Position numbers and translations under genes: made by a program | The notes under the pieces: model-generated | Databases searched by the model: none | Told to the model about the DNA's origin: nothing | What the model saw: only the letters and a program-made list of their open reading frames with translations | Assembly (NCBI GenBank): GCA_964425005.1 | Contig: CAYRKT010000031.1 | Coordinates: 1-16,725 of the forward strand | DNA: 16,725 bases | Source of the DNA: CAYRKT01 sp964425005 | GTDB lineage: Bacteria; Synergistota; Synergistia; CAYRKT01 | Direction: 5' to 3' | Shown: one piece after another, positions 6,257 through 12,405 of the stretch | Layout of the letters: each line of letters starts with the position of its first letter | Position numbering within the stretch: position 1 is the first letter of the stretch

Positions 6257-7546
6257 GTGGTGGACGTGGATTTCGATCTGATCGTGAGGAGGGCGAGGCT
6301 GAGGGGGGAGAAGGGGGTCAAGGACATAGCCGTAAGGGACGGGAGGTTCGTCGAGATAGCCGACAGGGTCGAGGCCAAGGCCCGGGAGGAGGTGGACGCC
6401 GAGGGCAGGCTGGTCTCCCCCTCCTTCGTGGACTCCCACCTGCACCTGGACGCCGTCCTCACCGTGGGCGAGCCCAGGTACAACATGAGCGGGACGCTGC
6501 TCGAGGGCATAGCCACCTGGGCCCTGCGCAAGGAGACCCTGACCTTCGAGGACGTGAAGAGGCGGGCCACCGAGGCCATAAAGTGGGAGGTGGCCCAGGG
6601 GGTGGGCTACATAAGGACCCACGTGGACGTCTGCGACCCGAACCTCACCGCCCTCAAGGCTCTGCTGGAGGTCAGGAGGGAGTGCCAGGACCTGGTGGAC
6701 CTCCAGATAGTGGCCTTCCCCCAGGAGGGGATCATCTCCTACGAGGGCGGCAAGGAGCTGATGGAGGAGGCCATTAGGCTGGGGGCCGACGTGGTGGGGG
6801 GCATACCCCACTACGAGTTCACCAGGGAGTACGGCCTCGAGTCGCTGGACTTCGTCTTCGACCTGGCCAGGCGCTACGATAGGCTGATCGACGTGCACTG
6901 CGACGAGACCGACGACGACCACTCCAGGTTCGTGGAGACCCTGGCCGCCAGGACCATAAGGGAGGGCATGCAGGGCAGGGTCACCGCCGGCCACACCACC
7001 GCCATGCACTCCTACAACAACGCCTACGCCTTCAAGCTCTTCGGCGTACTGAAAAGGGCCCAGATGAACATGGTCACCAACCCTCTCGACAACAGCATCC
7101 TGCAGGGCAGGTTCGACACCTATCCGAAGCGCAGGGGCCTCACCAGGGTCAAGGAGCTGCTGGAGGCCGGCATCAACGTGTCCGTGGGACACGACTCCAT
7201 AATGGATCCGTGGTATCCCCTGGGAAGGGGCAGCATGCTCCAGGCCGCCTTCGTGCTGCTGCACTTCGCCCACATGAGCGGCTACGAGGAGATATTCAGG
7301 GTCTTCGACACCATAACGGTGAACGGCGCTAAGACCCTCCACGTGGAGGACAAATACGGGATAGAGGTGGGCAAACAGGCCGACCTGGTGGTCCTGGACG
7401 CGGAGGACGAGTTCGAGGCCCTTAGGCTGTTGCCTCCATGCCTCTACGTGATCAAGAGGGGGAAGGTGGTGGCGAAGACCGAACCCTCCATGAGCTTCCT
7501 CCCCACCAGGGGAGAGGCAGTCACTTTCACCAGGAACCGATCCTGA
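6257..7546 (+). CDS. codA: Cytosine deaminase family (CodA-like) with Ser at the Asp314 position
   Basis: Amidohydrolase that hydrolyses the amino group of cytosine-type bases, releasing ammonia. Counting from GTG 6257 gives 429 residues, and the key positions fall on the E. coli CodA numbers: metal ligands His61 and His63 (SHLHLDAV), Gln156 (AFPQEG), His214 and Glu217 (DVHCDETDD), His246 (TAGHTTAMHSY), Asp313 and Trp319 (GHDSIMDPWYPLG). Thus catalysis should be intact. The residue after Asp313 is Ser314, whereas E. coli CodA has Asp314 (GHDD). Loss of that Asp is the published marker of CodA homologues that deaminate 5-methylcytosine to thymine, so the substrate could be cytosine, 5-methylcytosine or both. 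Start is uncertain: AGGGGGG at 6251-6257 best fits GTG 6266, with GTG 6257 or 6260 as alternatives. It follows codB in one operon and ends at a strong hairpin. Confidence 0.93.
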   Translation: MVDVDFDLIVRRARLRGEKGVKDIAVRDGRFVEIADRVEAKAREEVDAEGRLVSPSFVDSHLHLDAVLTVGEPRYNMSGTLLEGIATWALRKETLTFEDVKRRATEAIKWEVAQGVGYIRTHVDVCDPNLTALKALLEVRRECQDLVDLQIVAFPQEGIISYEGGKELMEEAIRLGADVVGGIPHYEFTREYGLESLDFVFDLARRYDRLIDVHCDETDDDHSRFVETLAARTIREGMQGRVTAGHTTAMHSYNNAYAFKLFGVLKRAQMNMVTNPLDNSILQGRFDTYPKRRGLTRVKELLEAGINVSVGHDSIMDPWYPLGRGSMLQAAFVLLHFAHMSGYEEIFRVFDTITVNGAKTLHVEDKYGIEVGKQADLVVLDAEDEFEALRLLPPCLYVIKRGKVVAKTEPSMSFLPTRGEAVTFTRNRS

Positions 7547-7559
7547 AGCCCCAGGGATA

Positions 7560-7589
7560 GCGCCCCAGGGACAGACCCCCCTGGGGCGC
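7560..7589 (+). terminator. Hairpin terminator of the codB-codA operon
   Basis: An 11-bp perfect stem (7560-7570 with 7579-7589) closes an 8-base loop just after the codA stop. It is followed by CAAAACCCC rather than a T-run, so termination may be weak, Rho-assisted or serve mainly for 3'-end protection. A second copy of the 5' arm core GCCCCAGGGA at 7548-7557 could compete for the same 3' arm. Confidence 0.6.
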
Positions 7590-7638
7590 AAAACCCCCTA
7601 GATCGCCCCAAGCCCGAGCGGATTCTTCCCCCCTCCTA

Positions 7639-7666
7639 TTGACTTTCCCTGAGCTTCGTCTATAAT
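7639..7666 (+). promoter_or_regulatory. Sigma-70-type promoter of the ctsR-clpC operon
   Basis: TTGACT (7639-7644) and a perfect TATAAT (7661-7666) are separated by 16 bases. The predicted start of transcription is about 7672-7674, which gives a leader of only about 28 bases before the ctsR ATG and places the CtsR box directly at the start of transcription. Confidence 0.9.
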
Positions 7667-7673
7667 TAGATTT

Positions 7674-7690
7674 GGTCAAAATAAGTCAAA
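7674..7690 (+). promoter_or_regulatory. CtsR operator (direct heptad repeat)
   Basis: GGTCAAA-ATA-AGTCAAA matches the established CtsR box, RGTCAAA-NAN-RGTCAAA, in both heptads and in the 3-base spacing; only the central spacer base is T instead of A. It covers the predicted transcription start and abuts the Shine-Dalgarno of ctsR, so a bound CtsR dimer would block RNA polymerase. This predicts autoregulation of the whole operon. Confidence 0.92.
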
Positions 7691-7701
7691 GGTGATGGGG
7701 G

Positions 7702-8181
7702 ATGGCCGAAAGCCTTTCTGAGCTCATAGGGAGCTACATAGAGAGGTTGATAGAGGAGAGCGGAGGGGTGGTTCTCCTCCGGAGGAAGGAGCTGGCCTCC
7801 CGTTTCGGCTGCGTGCCCAGCCAGATAAACTACGTCATAAAGAGCAGGTTCAGCGCCGAGAGGGGCTACCTGGTGGAGAGCCAGAGGGGGGAGTACGGCT
7901 TCATAAAGATAACGAAGGTCTCCTTCGCGGACGGGGAGGAGAGGCTCAGGCATCTGGAGTCCCTCTTCGATGATATAATCACCGAGGAGGAAGCTTCAAG
8001 AATTTTGGCTCAGATGCAGGAGAGGGGCCTCATGACCCCCAGGGAGAGGCTTCTGGTGGAGGTGGCCTTAAGCGGACAGGACGCTGTGCTGAGGGACCTC
8101 TTCGACGTTCCATCCCCCAGGAGGGGCCTTCTGAGGGCGCGCCTCCTTCGAGCTCTCCTGAGGGCCTTGTGCCTGTGCTGA
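7702..8181 (+). CDS. ctsR: CtsR, repressor of class III heat-shock genes
   Basis: Dimeric winged-helix repressor that shuts off clp genes at low temperature and is released on heat or protein stress. It has 159 residues, near the family norm of about 150. The N-terminal domain has the recognition region LASRFGCVPSQINYVIKSRF (31-50), nearly identical to the family core (CVPSQINYVI). The wing ERGYLVESQRGEYGFIKI spans 53-70. The C-terminal domain includes EEEASRILAQMQERGLMTPR, followed by a terminal helix. Odd point: Bacillus-type CtsR has a run of four glycines in the wing (RGGGG), the reported thermosensor, whereas here the loop reads R62-G-E-Y-G. The arginine before it, which McsB can phosphorylate in Gram-positives, is kept. 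Start: ATG 7702, with AAAGGTGA at 7688-7695 six bases upstream. First gene of the operon; its own operator precedes it. Confidence 0.95.
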   Translation: MAESLSELIGSYIERLIEESGGVVLLRRKELASRFGCVPSQINYVIKSRFSAERGYLVESQRGEYGFIKITKVSFADGEERLRHLESLFDDIITEEEASRILAQMQERGLMTPRERLLVEVALSGQDAVLRDLFDVPSPRRGLLRARLLRALLRALCLC

Positions 8182-8200
8182 CCTTCGCGGGGTGATGCGG

Positions 8201-8722
8201 ATGCTTTGCGACTTCTGCGGCAAGAGGGAGGCCACCGTGCACATAACGCAGGTGGCGGGGGGCAAGAAGACGGAGATGCACCTTTGCCCCGAGTGCGCCA
8301 AGCAGCTGGGGGGCGAGAAGGAGGGCTCCTTCATCACCCTCTCGTTGCCCAAGCTTATATCCTCCGTCTTCGTGGGGGACGAGTGGAGGGGCTTCGCCAG
8401 GAAGGTGCCCTCCCCCAGGAGCTGTGAGCGCTGCGGCATGACCATGGAGGAGTTCGGCAAGGTGGGCAAGTTCGGCTGCTCCAACTGCTACAGGACCTTC
8501 AGGGGCGCGATATCCAACGTCCTGAGGCAGGTCCACGGGAGCACCAGGCACGTGGGGAGGAGACCCAGGTGCTTGGCCTCCGAGATGTTCGACCCCACCT
8601 CCGAGCTCGACGAGCTTAGTCGCCTCAAGGAGGAGCTCAAGAGGGCCGTCGAGAGCGAGGACTACGAGAGGGCTGCCCAGATAAGGGACAGGATCAAGGC
8701 CCTCGAGTCGCCCAGGTGCTGA
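8201..8722 (+). CDS. mcsA: McsA, zinc-finger activator of the arginine kinase McsB
   Basis: Small zinc-binding adaptor that binds and activates McsB and tunes CtsR and ClpC activity. It has 173 residues from the chosen start. Four CxxC pairs are visible: C3/C6 (MLCDFCG), C29/C32 (LCPEC), C75/C78 (CERCGM) and C93/C96 (FGCSNCYRTF), which would bind two zinc ions as in the family. A C-terminal UVR motif (about 138-170: LSRLKEELKRAVESEDYERA) is the interaction helix pair also found in UvrB and UvrC. Start: ATG 8201, five bases after GGGGTGA at 8189-8195, gives the usual short MLC N-terminus. GTG 8192 and ATG 8195 are in-frame alternatives. It lies about 20 bases after ctsR and just before mcsB. 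Confidence 0.94.
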   Translation: MLCDFCGKREATVHITQVAGGKKTEMHLCPECAKQLGGEKEGSFITLSLPKLISSVFVGDEWRGFARKVPSPRSCERCGMTMEEFGKVGKFGCSNCYRTFRGAISNVLRQVHGSTRHVGRRPRCLASEMFDPTSELDELSRLKEELKRAVESEDYERAAQIRDRIKALESPRC

Positions 8723-8736
8723 GGGGTGGTCCTCCC

Positions 8737-9798
8737 ATGGGACCCTCTCAGGTCCTCTCCCTGCCCCTCGAGTGGAAGGGAGGGGGTTTCGGGGAGCTCA
8801 CGGGGCTGGTGGTCACCAGCAGGGTGAGGCTGGCCAGGAACGTGGCCCGTTTCCCCTTCTCGGTGGCCATATCCCCTGAGGAGGCGGAGAAGCTGGTGGA
8901 GTTGGCCTTCGAGGCGGCCTCCAGGTCCCCTCTGTTCAGGGAGGCGGTCAAGCTCAGGCTCGATCGGATGGACGAGATATCCAGGGGTGTCCTCTTCGAG
9001 AGGCACCAGATCTCCTTCGACATGATGCGGGCATCCCCCCAGATGCCGAGGGGGCTGATCCTGGACGGCTCGGGGACCGTATCGGTCATGGTCAACGAGG
9101 AGGACCACCTGAGGATCCAGGTCCTGCTGGGGGGTTTCAGGCTGAGGGAGGCCCTGGACATCGCCTTCAAGGTGGACGAGGTCTTCGAGGCCCTGGGCTA
9201 CGCCTTCGACGACGAGTTCGGCCACCTGACCTCCTGCCCCACCAACGTGGGGACGGGTCTGAGGGCCTCGGTGATGCTCCACCTTCCGGCCATGCAGAGC
9301 TCAGGGGTGATGGACGAGCTGCTGAAGCACTGCAACCAGCTGGGGCTCACCGTGAGGGGGACCTACGGCGAGGGCTCGGCCGTCTTCGGGGCGCTCTACC
9401 AGCTCTCCAACCAGGTCACGCTGGGGAGGAAGGAGGAGGAGATAGCCGAGCTGGTCTCCCGCGTCACCAGGGAGGTGGCCGAGGAGGAGATAGCCAGGAG
9501 GGACAGGACCCGAAGGGAGAGGGGCAAGGCCTTCCTGGACCACCTGTGGAGGGCCTGGGGGACCCTCAGGTACGCCCAGGTCATAACCTCTAAGGAGGCG
9601 CTGGAGAAGCTATCGGTGGTGCGGGTGGGGTCGGACATGCGGATACTGCCGGAGATACCGATGAACATGTGGAACGAGCTGGTCTTGCTCACCCAGCCCT
9701 ACCACATACAGGCCATGGCCGGGAGGGAGCTCTCTCCGGAGGAGAGGGACGTCCACAGGGCCTCCTTCCTGAGGTCCAAGATGGAGCTCCTCTCGTGA
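8737..9798 (+). CDS. mcsB: McsB, protein-arginine kinase
   Basis: Phosphagen-kinase-like enzyme that phosphorylates arginine side chains, including those of CtsR and misfolded proteins, marking them for ClpC-ClpP. It has 353 residues, the usual size. Conserved motifs include VTSRVRLARNVARFPF near the N-terminus, MVNEEDHLRIQ (the family NEEDH motif), HLTSCPTNVGTGLRASV, and RGTYGEGSAVFGALYQLSNQ, which holds the flexible substrate/nucleotide loop. Near the C-terminus RDVHRA (337-342) matches the RDxxRA allosteric phosphoarginine site described for McsB, so phosphoarginine feedback is expected. Start: ATG 8737, seven bases after AGGGGTGG. GTG 8716, which overlaps the mcsA stop, is possible but adds an unconserved-looking tip. 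With McsA and ClpC next to it, the function is secure. Confidence 0.95.
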   Translation: MGPSQVLSLPLEWKGGGFGELTGLVVTSRVRLARNVARFPFSVAISPEEAEKLVELAFEAASRSPLFREAVKLRLDRMDEISRGVLFERHQISFDMMRASPQMPRGLILDGSGTVSVMVNEEDHLRIQVLLGGFRLREALDIAFKVDEVFEALGYAFDDEFGHLTSCPTNVGTGLRASVMLHLPAMQSSGVMDELLKHCNQLGLTVRGTYGEGSAVFGALYQLSNQVTLGRKEEEIAELVSRVTREVAEEEIARRDRTRRERGKAFLDHLWRAWGTLRYAQVITSKEALEKLSVVRVGSDMRILPEIPMNMWNELVLLTQPYHIQAMAGRELSPEERDVHRASFLRSKMELLS

Positions 9799-9846
9799 TC
9801 TCGAGCTCGTAAGCAGACGGGTTTTCCCTGAGCAGAGGTGATGGAC

Positions 9847-12306
9847 ATGTGGCAGTTCTTCACCGAGAGGGCCAGGAGGGTGATGCAGCTGGCCCGCGAC
9901 GAGGCCATAAACTTGGGCCACAACGTGATAGGTACGGAGCACATACTCCTCGGTCTCCTGGCCGAGGGGGAGGGGGTCGCCGCCCAGGTGCTCCGCAAGA
10001 TGGGGGTGGACACCGAAGAGGTCAGGGCGGAGGTGGCCCGACAGGTCGGAAGGGGAGATGCCTCCCTGTCCAAGACTGCCGACATACCCCTTACGTCCAA
10101 GGCCAAGCGAGTCCTGGACCTCGCCGTCTCCGAGGCCCGGAAGATGGGGGTGAACTACGTGGGGACGGAGCACATACTCCTCGGTCTCCTGGCCGAGGGG
10201 GAGGGGGTCGCCGCCCAGGTGCTCCTGGGGCTCGGTCTCAACCTGGACGCGGTGAGGCAGGAGGTCAAGAACTTCCTCTCCGGAGCCTCCGACGACTACC
10301 CCACTCAGGAGGCCGCCAGCGCCAAGGGCGAGCAGAGGAGGTCCAAGACCCCCATGCTGTCCCAGTTCGGAGTGGACCTCACCGAGATGGCCAAGGACGG
10401 GGAGCTGGACCCCATAGTGGGGAGGGAGAAGGAGATCAGAAGGGTCATACAGATCCTCTCCCGAAGGACCAAGAACAACCCCGTCCTCATAGGGGACCCG
10501 GGGGTGGGCAAGACCGCCATAGTGGAGGGGCTCGCGCAGAAGATCGCCTCCGGCGACGTCCCCGAGGTCCTGAAGAACAAGCGGGTGGTCCAGCTGAACA
10601 TAGCCAACCTGGTGGCGGGGACCAAGTACAGGGGCGAGTTCGAGGAGAGGATGAGGAAGCTCCTCAAGGAGCTCACCACCAGCAAGGACACGATAGTCTT
10701 CATAGACGAGATCCACACCCTGGTGGGGGCTGGGGCCGCTGAGGGGGCGGTGGACGCGGCCAACATCCTAAAGCCCAGCCTGGCCAGGGGCGACTTCCAG
10801 GTGATAGGGGCGACCACCCTGGACGAGTACAGGAAGCACATCGAGAAGGACGCGGCCCTGGAGAGGCGCTTCCAGCCGGTCTTCGTGGAGGAGCCCTCCG
10901 TGGAGGACACCGTCGAGATACTCAAGGGGCTTCGCGACAGGTACGAGTCGCACCACAGGGTCAAGATCACCGACGAGGCCATAGAGGCCGCGGCCAAGCT
11001 CTCCGCCCGCTACATCACCGACCGCTTCCTGCCGGACAAGGCCATAGACGTGCTGGACGAGGCCTGCGCCAAGGTGAGGCTCGGCACCCTGGAGGAGCCA
11101 CAGGAGATAAAGCGGCTCGAGGCCGAGCTCGCCAAGGTGAGGAAGGAGAAGGAGGCGGCGGTCAACGCCCAGGAGTTCGAGAAGGCCGCCGAGCTCAGGG
11201 ACAAAGAGAGGCAGATCCTGAGGGAGCTCGAGGAGAGGAAGGCCAGATGGGTGGCCGAGAGGGGCAAGAGGGAGCCGGTGGTGACGGGCGAGCACATGGC
11301 CATGGTGGTCTCCGAGTGGACCGGCATACCCGTCTCCCACATGACCGAGCAGGAGTCGGAGAAGCTCCTCAGGATGGAGGAGTACATACACCAGAGGCTG
11401 GTGGACCAGGAGGAGGCCGTCTCGGCCGTCTGCAGGGCCATAAGGAGGGCCCGAAGCGGGCTCAAGGACCCCAGGAGGCCCATAGGGAGTTTCCTCTTCC
11501 TGGGGCCCACCGGGGTGGGCAAGACCGAGCTGGCCAAGGCCCTGGCGAGCTTCCTCTTCGGCAGCGAGGACGCCCTGGTCCGCTTCGACATGAGCGAGTT
11601 CATGGAGAGGCACGAGGTGTCCAAGCTCATAGGCGCCCCTCCGGGGTACGTGGGCTACGAGGAGGGCGGCAAGCTCACCGAGAGGATAAGGAGGCGTCCC
11701 TACTCGGTGGTGTTGCTCGACGAGATCGAGAAGGCCCACCCGGACGTCTTCAACATACTGCTCCAGGTGATGGAGGATGGGCGCCTCACCGACGGCCAGG
11801 GCAGGACGGTGGACTTCAAGAACACCGTGATAATAATGACCAGCAACGTGGGGAGCCAGGAGATCACGGGGGGCAAGAGGGTGGGCTTCGCGGAGCTCGC
11901 CTCCAGCAAGGAGTTCAAGCTGGACAGGGAGAAGCTCATGCAGGAGGTGCACCGCACCTTCAAGCCCGAGTTCATCAACAGGCTGGACGAGATAGTGGTC
12001 TTCAAGCCCCTGGGGAGGGAGGAGCTCTCCAGGATCGTGAAGCTGATGCTGGCCGACGTGGCGAAGCGCATAGCTGAGAGCGGGATAAAGGTGGAGTTCA
12101 CCCCGGAGGCCGAGGAGCTCCTCATGGAGTCGGGCTTCGATCCCAAGTTCGGCGCAAGGCCCCTGAGGCGCACCATCCAGCGCATGGTGGAGGACAGGCT
12201 GGCGGACCTGGTGCTGGAGGGCACTTTCAAGGAGGGCGACTCGGTGCTGGTGGACGTGGAGAGCTCCGAGGAGGGGAAGCGCTTGACCTTCAGGAAGAAG
12301 GAGTAG
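9847..12306 (+). CDS. clpC: ClpC, AAA+ unfoldase for phosphoarginine-tagged proteins
   Basis: Hexameric Hsp100 unfoldase that threads substrates into ClpP. About 819 residues. The N-domain (1-145) has two Clp-N repeats, each with GTEHILLGLLAEGEG; Glu31 and Glu108 correspond to the two phosphoarginine-contacting glutamates reported in Bacillus ClpC. AAA-1: Walker A GDPGVGKT (216-223) and Walker B IVFIDEIHTLVGAG. The middle domain includes a UVR-like EFEKAAELRDKERQI, the docking site for McsA/MecA-type adaptors. AAA-2: Walker A GPTGVGKT (553-560), followed by DMSEFMERHEVSKLIGAPPG. The VGF tripeptide (679-681) is the ClpP-binding loop, so a ClpP must exist elsewhere in the genome. Start: ATG 9847, six bases after GAGGTG; GTG 9838 and ATG 9841 are alternatives. 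A 61-base perfect internal repeat lies in the N-domain. Last gene of the ctsR operon, closed by a strong terminator. Confidence 0.98.
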   Translation: MWQFFTERARRVMQLARDEAINLGHNVIGTEHILLGLLAEGEGVAAQVLRKMGVDTEEVRAEVARQVGRGDASLSKTADIPLTSKAKRVLDLAVSEARKMGVNYVGTEHILLGLLAEGEGVAAQVLLGLGLNLDAVRQEVKNFLSGASDDYPTQEAASAKGEQRRSKTPMLSQFGVDLTEMAKDGELDPIVGREKEIRRVIQILSRRTKNNPVLIGDPGVGKTAIVEGLAQKIASGDVPEVLKNKRVVQLNIANLVAGTKYRGEFEERMRKLLKELTTSKDTIVFIDEIHTLVGAGAAEGAVDAANILKPSLARGDFQVIGATTLDEYRKHIEKDAALERRFQPVFVEEPSVEDTVEILKGLRDRYESHHRVKITDEAIEAAAKLSARYITDRFLPDKAIDVLDEACAKVRLGTLEEPQEIKRLEAELAKVRKEKEAAVNAQEFEKAAELRDKERQILRELEERKARWVAERGKREPVVTGEHMAMVVSEWTGIPVSHMTEQESEKLLRMEEYIHQRLVDQEEAVSAVCRAIRRARSGLKDPRRPIGSFLFLGPTGVGKTELAKALASFLFGSEDALVRFDMSEFMERHEVSKLIGAPPGYVGYEEGGKLTERIRRRPYSVVLLDEIEKAHPDVFNILLQVMEDGRLTDGQGRTVDFKNTVIIMTSNVGSQEITGGKRVGFAELASSKEFKLDREKLMQEVHRTFKPEFINRLDEIVVFKPLGREELSRIVKLMLADVAKRIAESGIKVEFTPEAEELLMESGFDPKFGARPLRRTIQRMVEDRLADLVLEGTFKEGDSVLVDVESSEEGKRLTFRKKE
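9934..9994 (+). repeat. 61-base perfect direct repeat, copy 1 (in clpC)
   Basis: Identical base for base to 10165-10225, offset by 231 bases (77 codons). It encodes TEHILLGLLAEGEGVAAQVL of the first Clp-N repeat, including the phosphoarginine-docking glutamate. The sequences diverge immediately outside the block. Protein-level conservation is normal for the family; complete identity including silent positions is not required by it. Confidence 0.95.
10165..10225 (+). repeat. 61-base perfect direct repeat, copy 2 (in clpC)
   Basis: Second copy of the block at 9934-9994, encoding the same 20 residues of the second Clp-N repeat. It is in the same reading frame and orientation, so recombination between copies would delete exactly one N-domain unit without shifting the frame. 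Confidence 0.95.
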
Positions 12307-12325
12307 TCGGCGGGATAACCCTGAA

Positions 12326-12350
12326 GGGGGGGCATTGCCCCCCCTTTTTT
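12326..12350 (+). terminator. Intrinsic terminator of the ctsR-clpC operon
   Basis: Seven G plus C pair with G plus seven C around an ATT loop (12326-12344), followed by six T (12345-12350) and GTT. Twenty bases after the clpC stop. This is a textbook Rho-independent terminator on the plus strand, so the next gene needs its own promoter. Confidence 0.96.
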
Positions 12351-12373
12351 GTTGCCCTCGGGGCAGTTAGAAT
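12345..12373 (+). promoter_or_regulatory. Possible weak promoter of the SDH-family protease gene
   Basis: TAGAAT (12368-12373, five of six bases of the -10 consensus) lies 33 bases before the TTG start. The only -35 at suitable spacing is the T-run of the preceding terminator (12345-12351), which is poor. It is offered because the strong upstream terminator makes a promoter here necessary; the exact site is tentative. Confidence 0.3.
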
Positions 12374-12405
12374 CGTGTAGCGATGTCTTCGAGGAGGTGG
12401 TGAGG

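Noticed and set aside
6242..7591. 449-codon minus-strand open frame opposite codA
   Set aside because: Same shadow effect; composition is implausible for a protein, and codA on the plus strand is unambiguous.
7560..7690. CIRCE-type HrcA operator near the ctsR operon
   Set aside because: No TTAGCACTC/GAGTGCTAA inverted repeat is present; the regulatory element is a CtsR box only.
10768..11952. 394-codon minus-strand open frame opposite clpC
   Set aside because: Antisense of the AAA-1 to AAA-2 region of ClpC; no start context and a Leu/Gly/His-rich composition.
12349..12405. N-terminal extension of the SDH-family protease from TTG 12349
   Set aside because: This start lies in the T-run of the clpC terminator with no ribosome site, while TTG 12406 has GAGGAGGTG six bases upstream and begins right at the membrane anchor.
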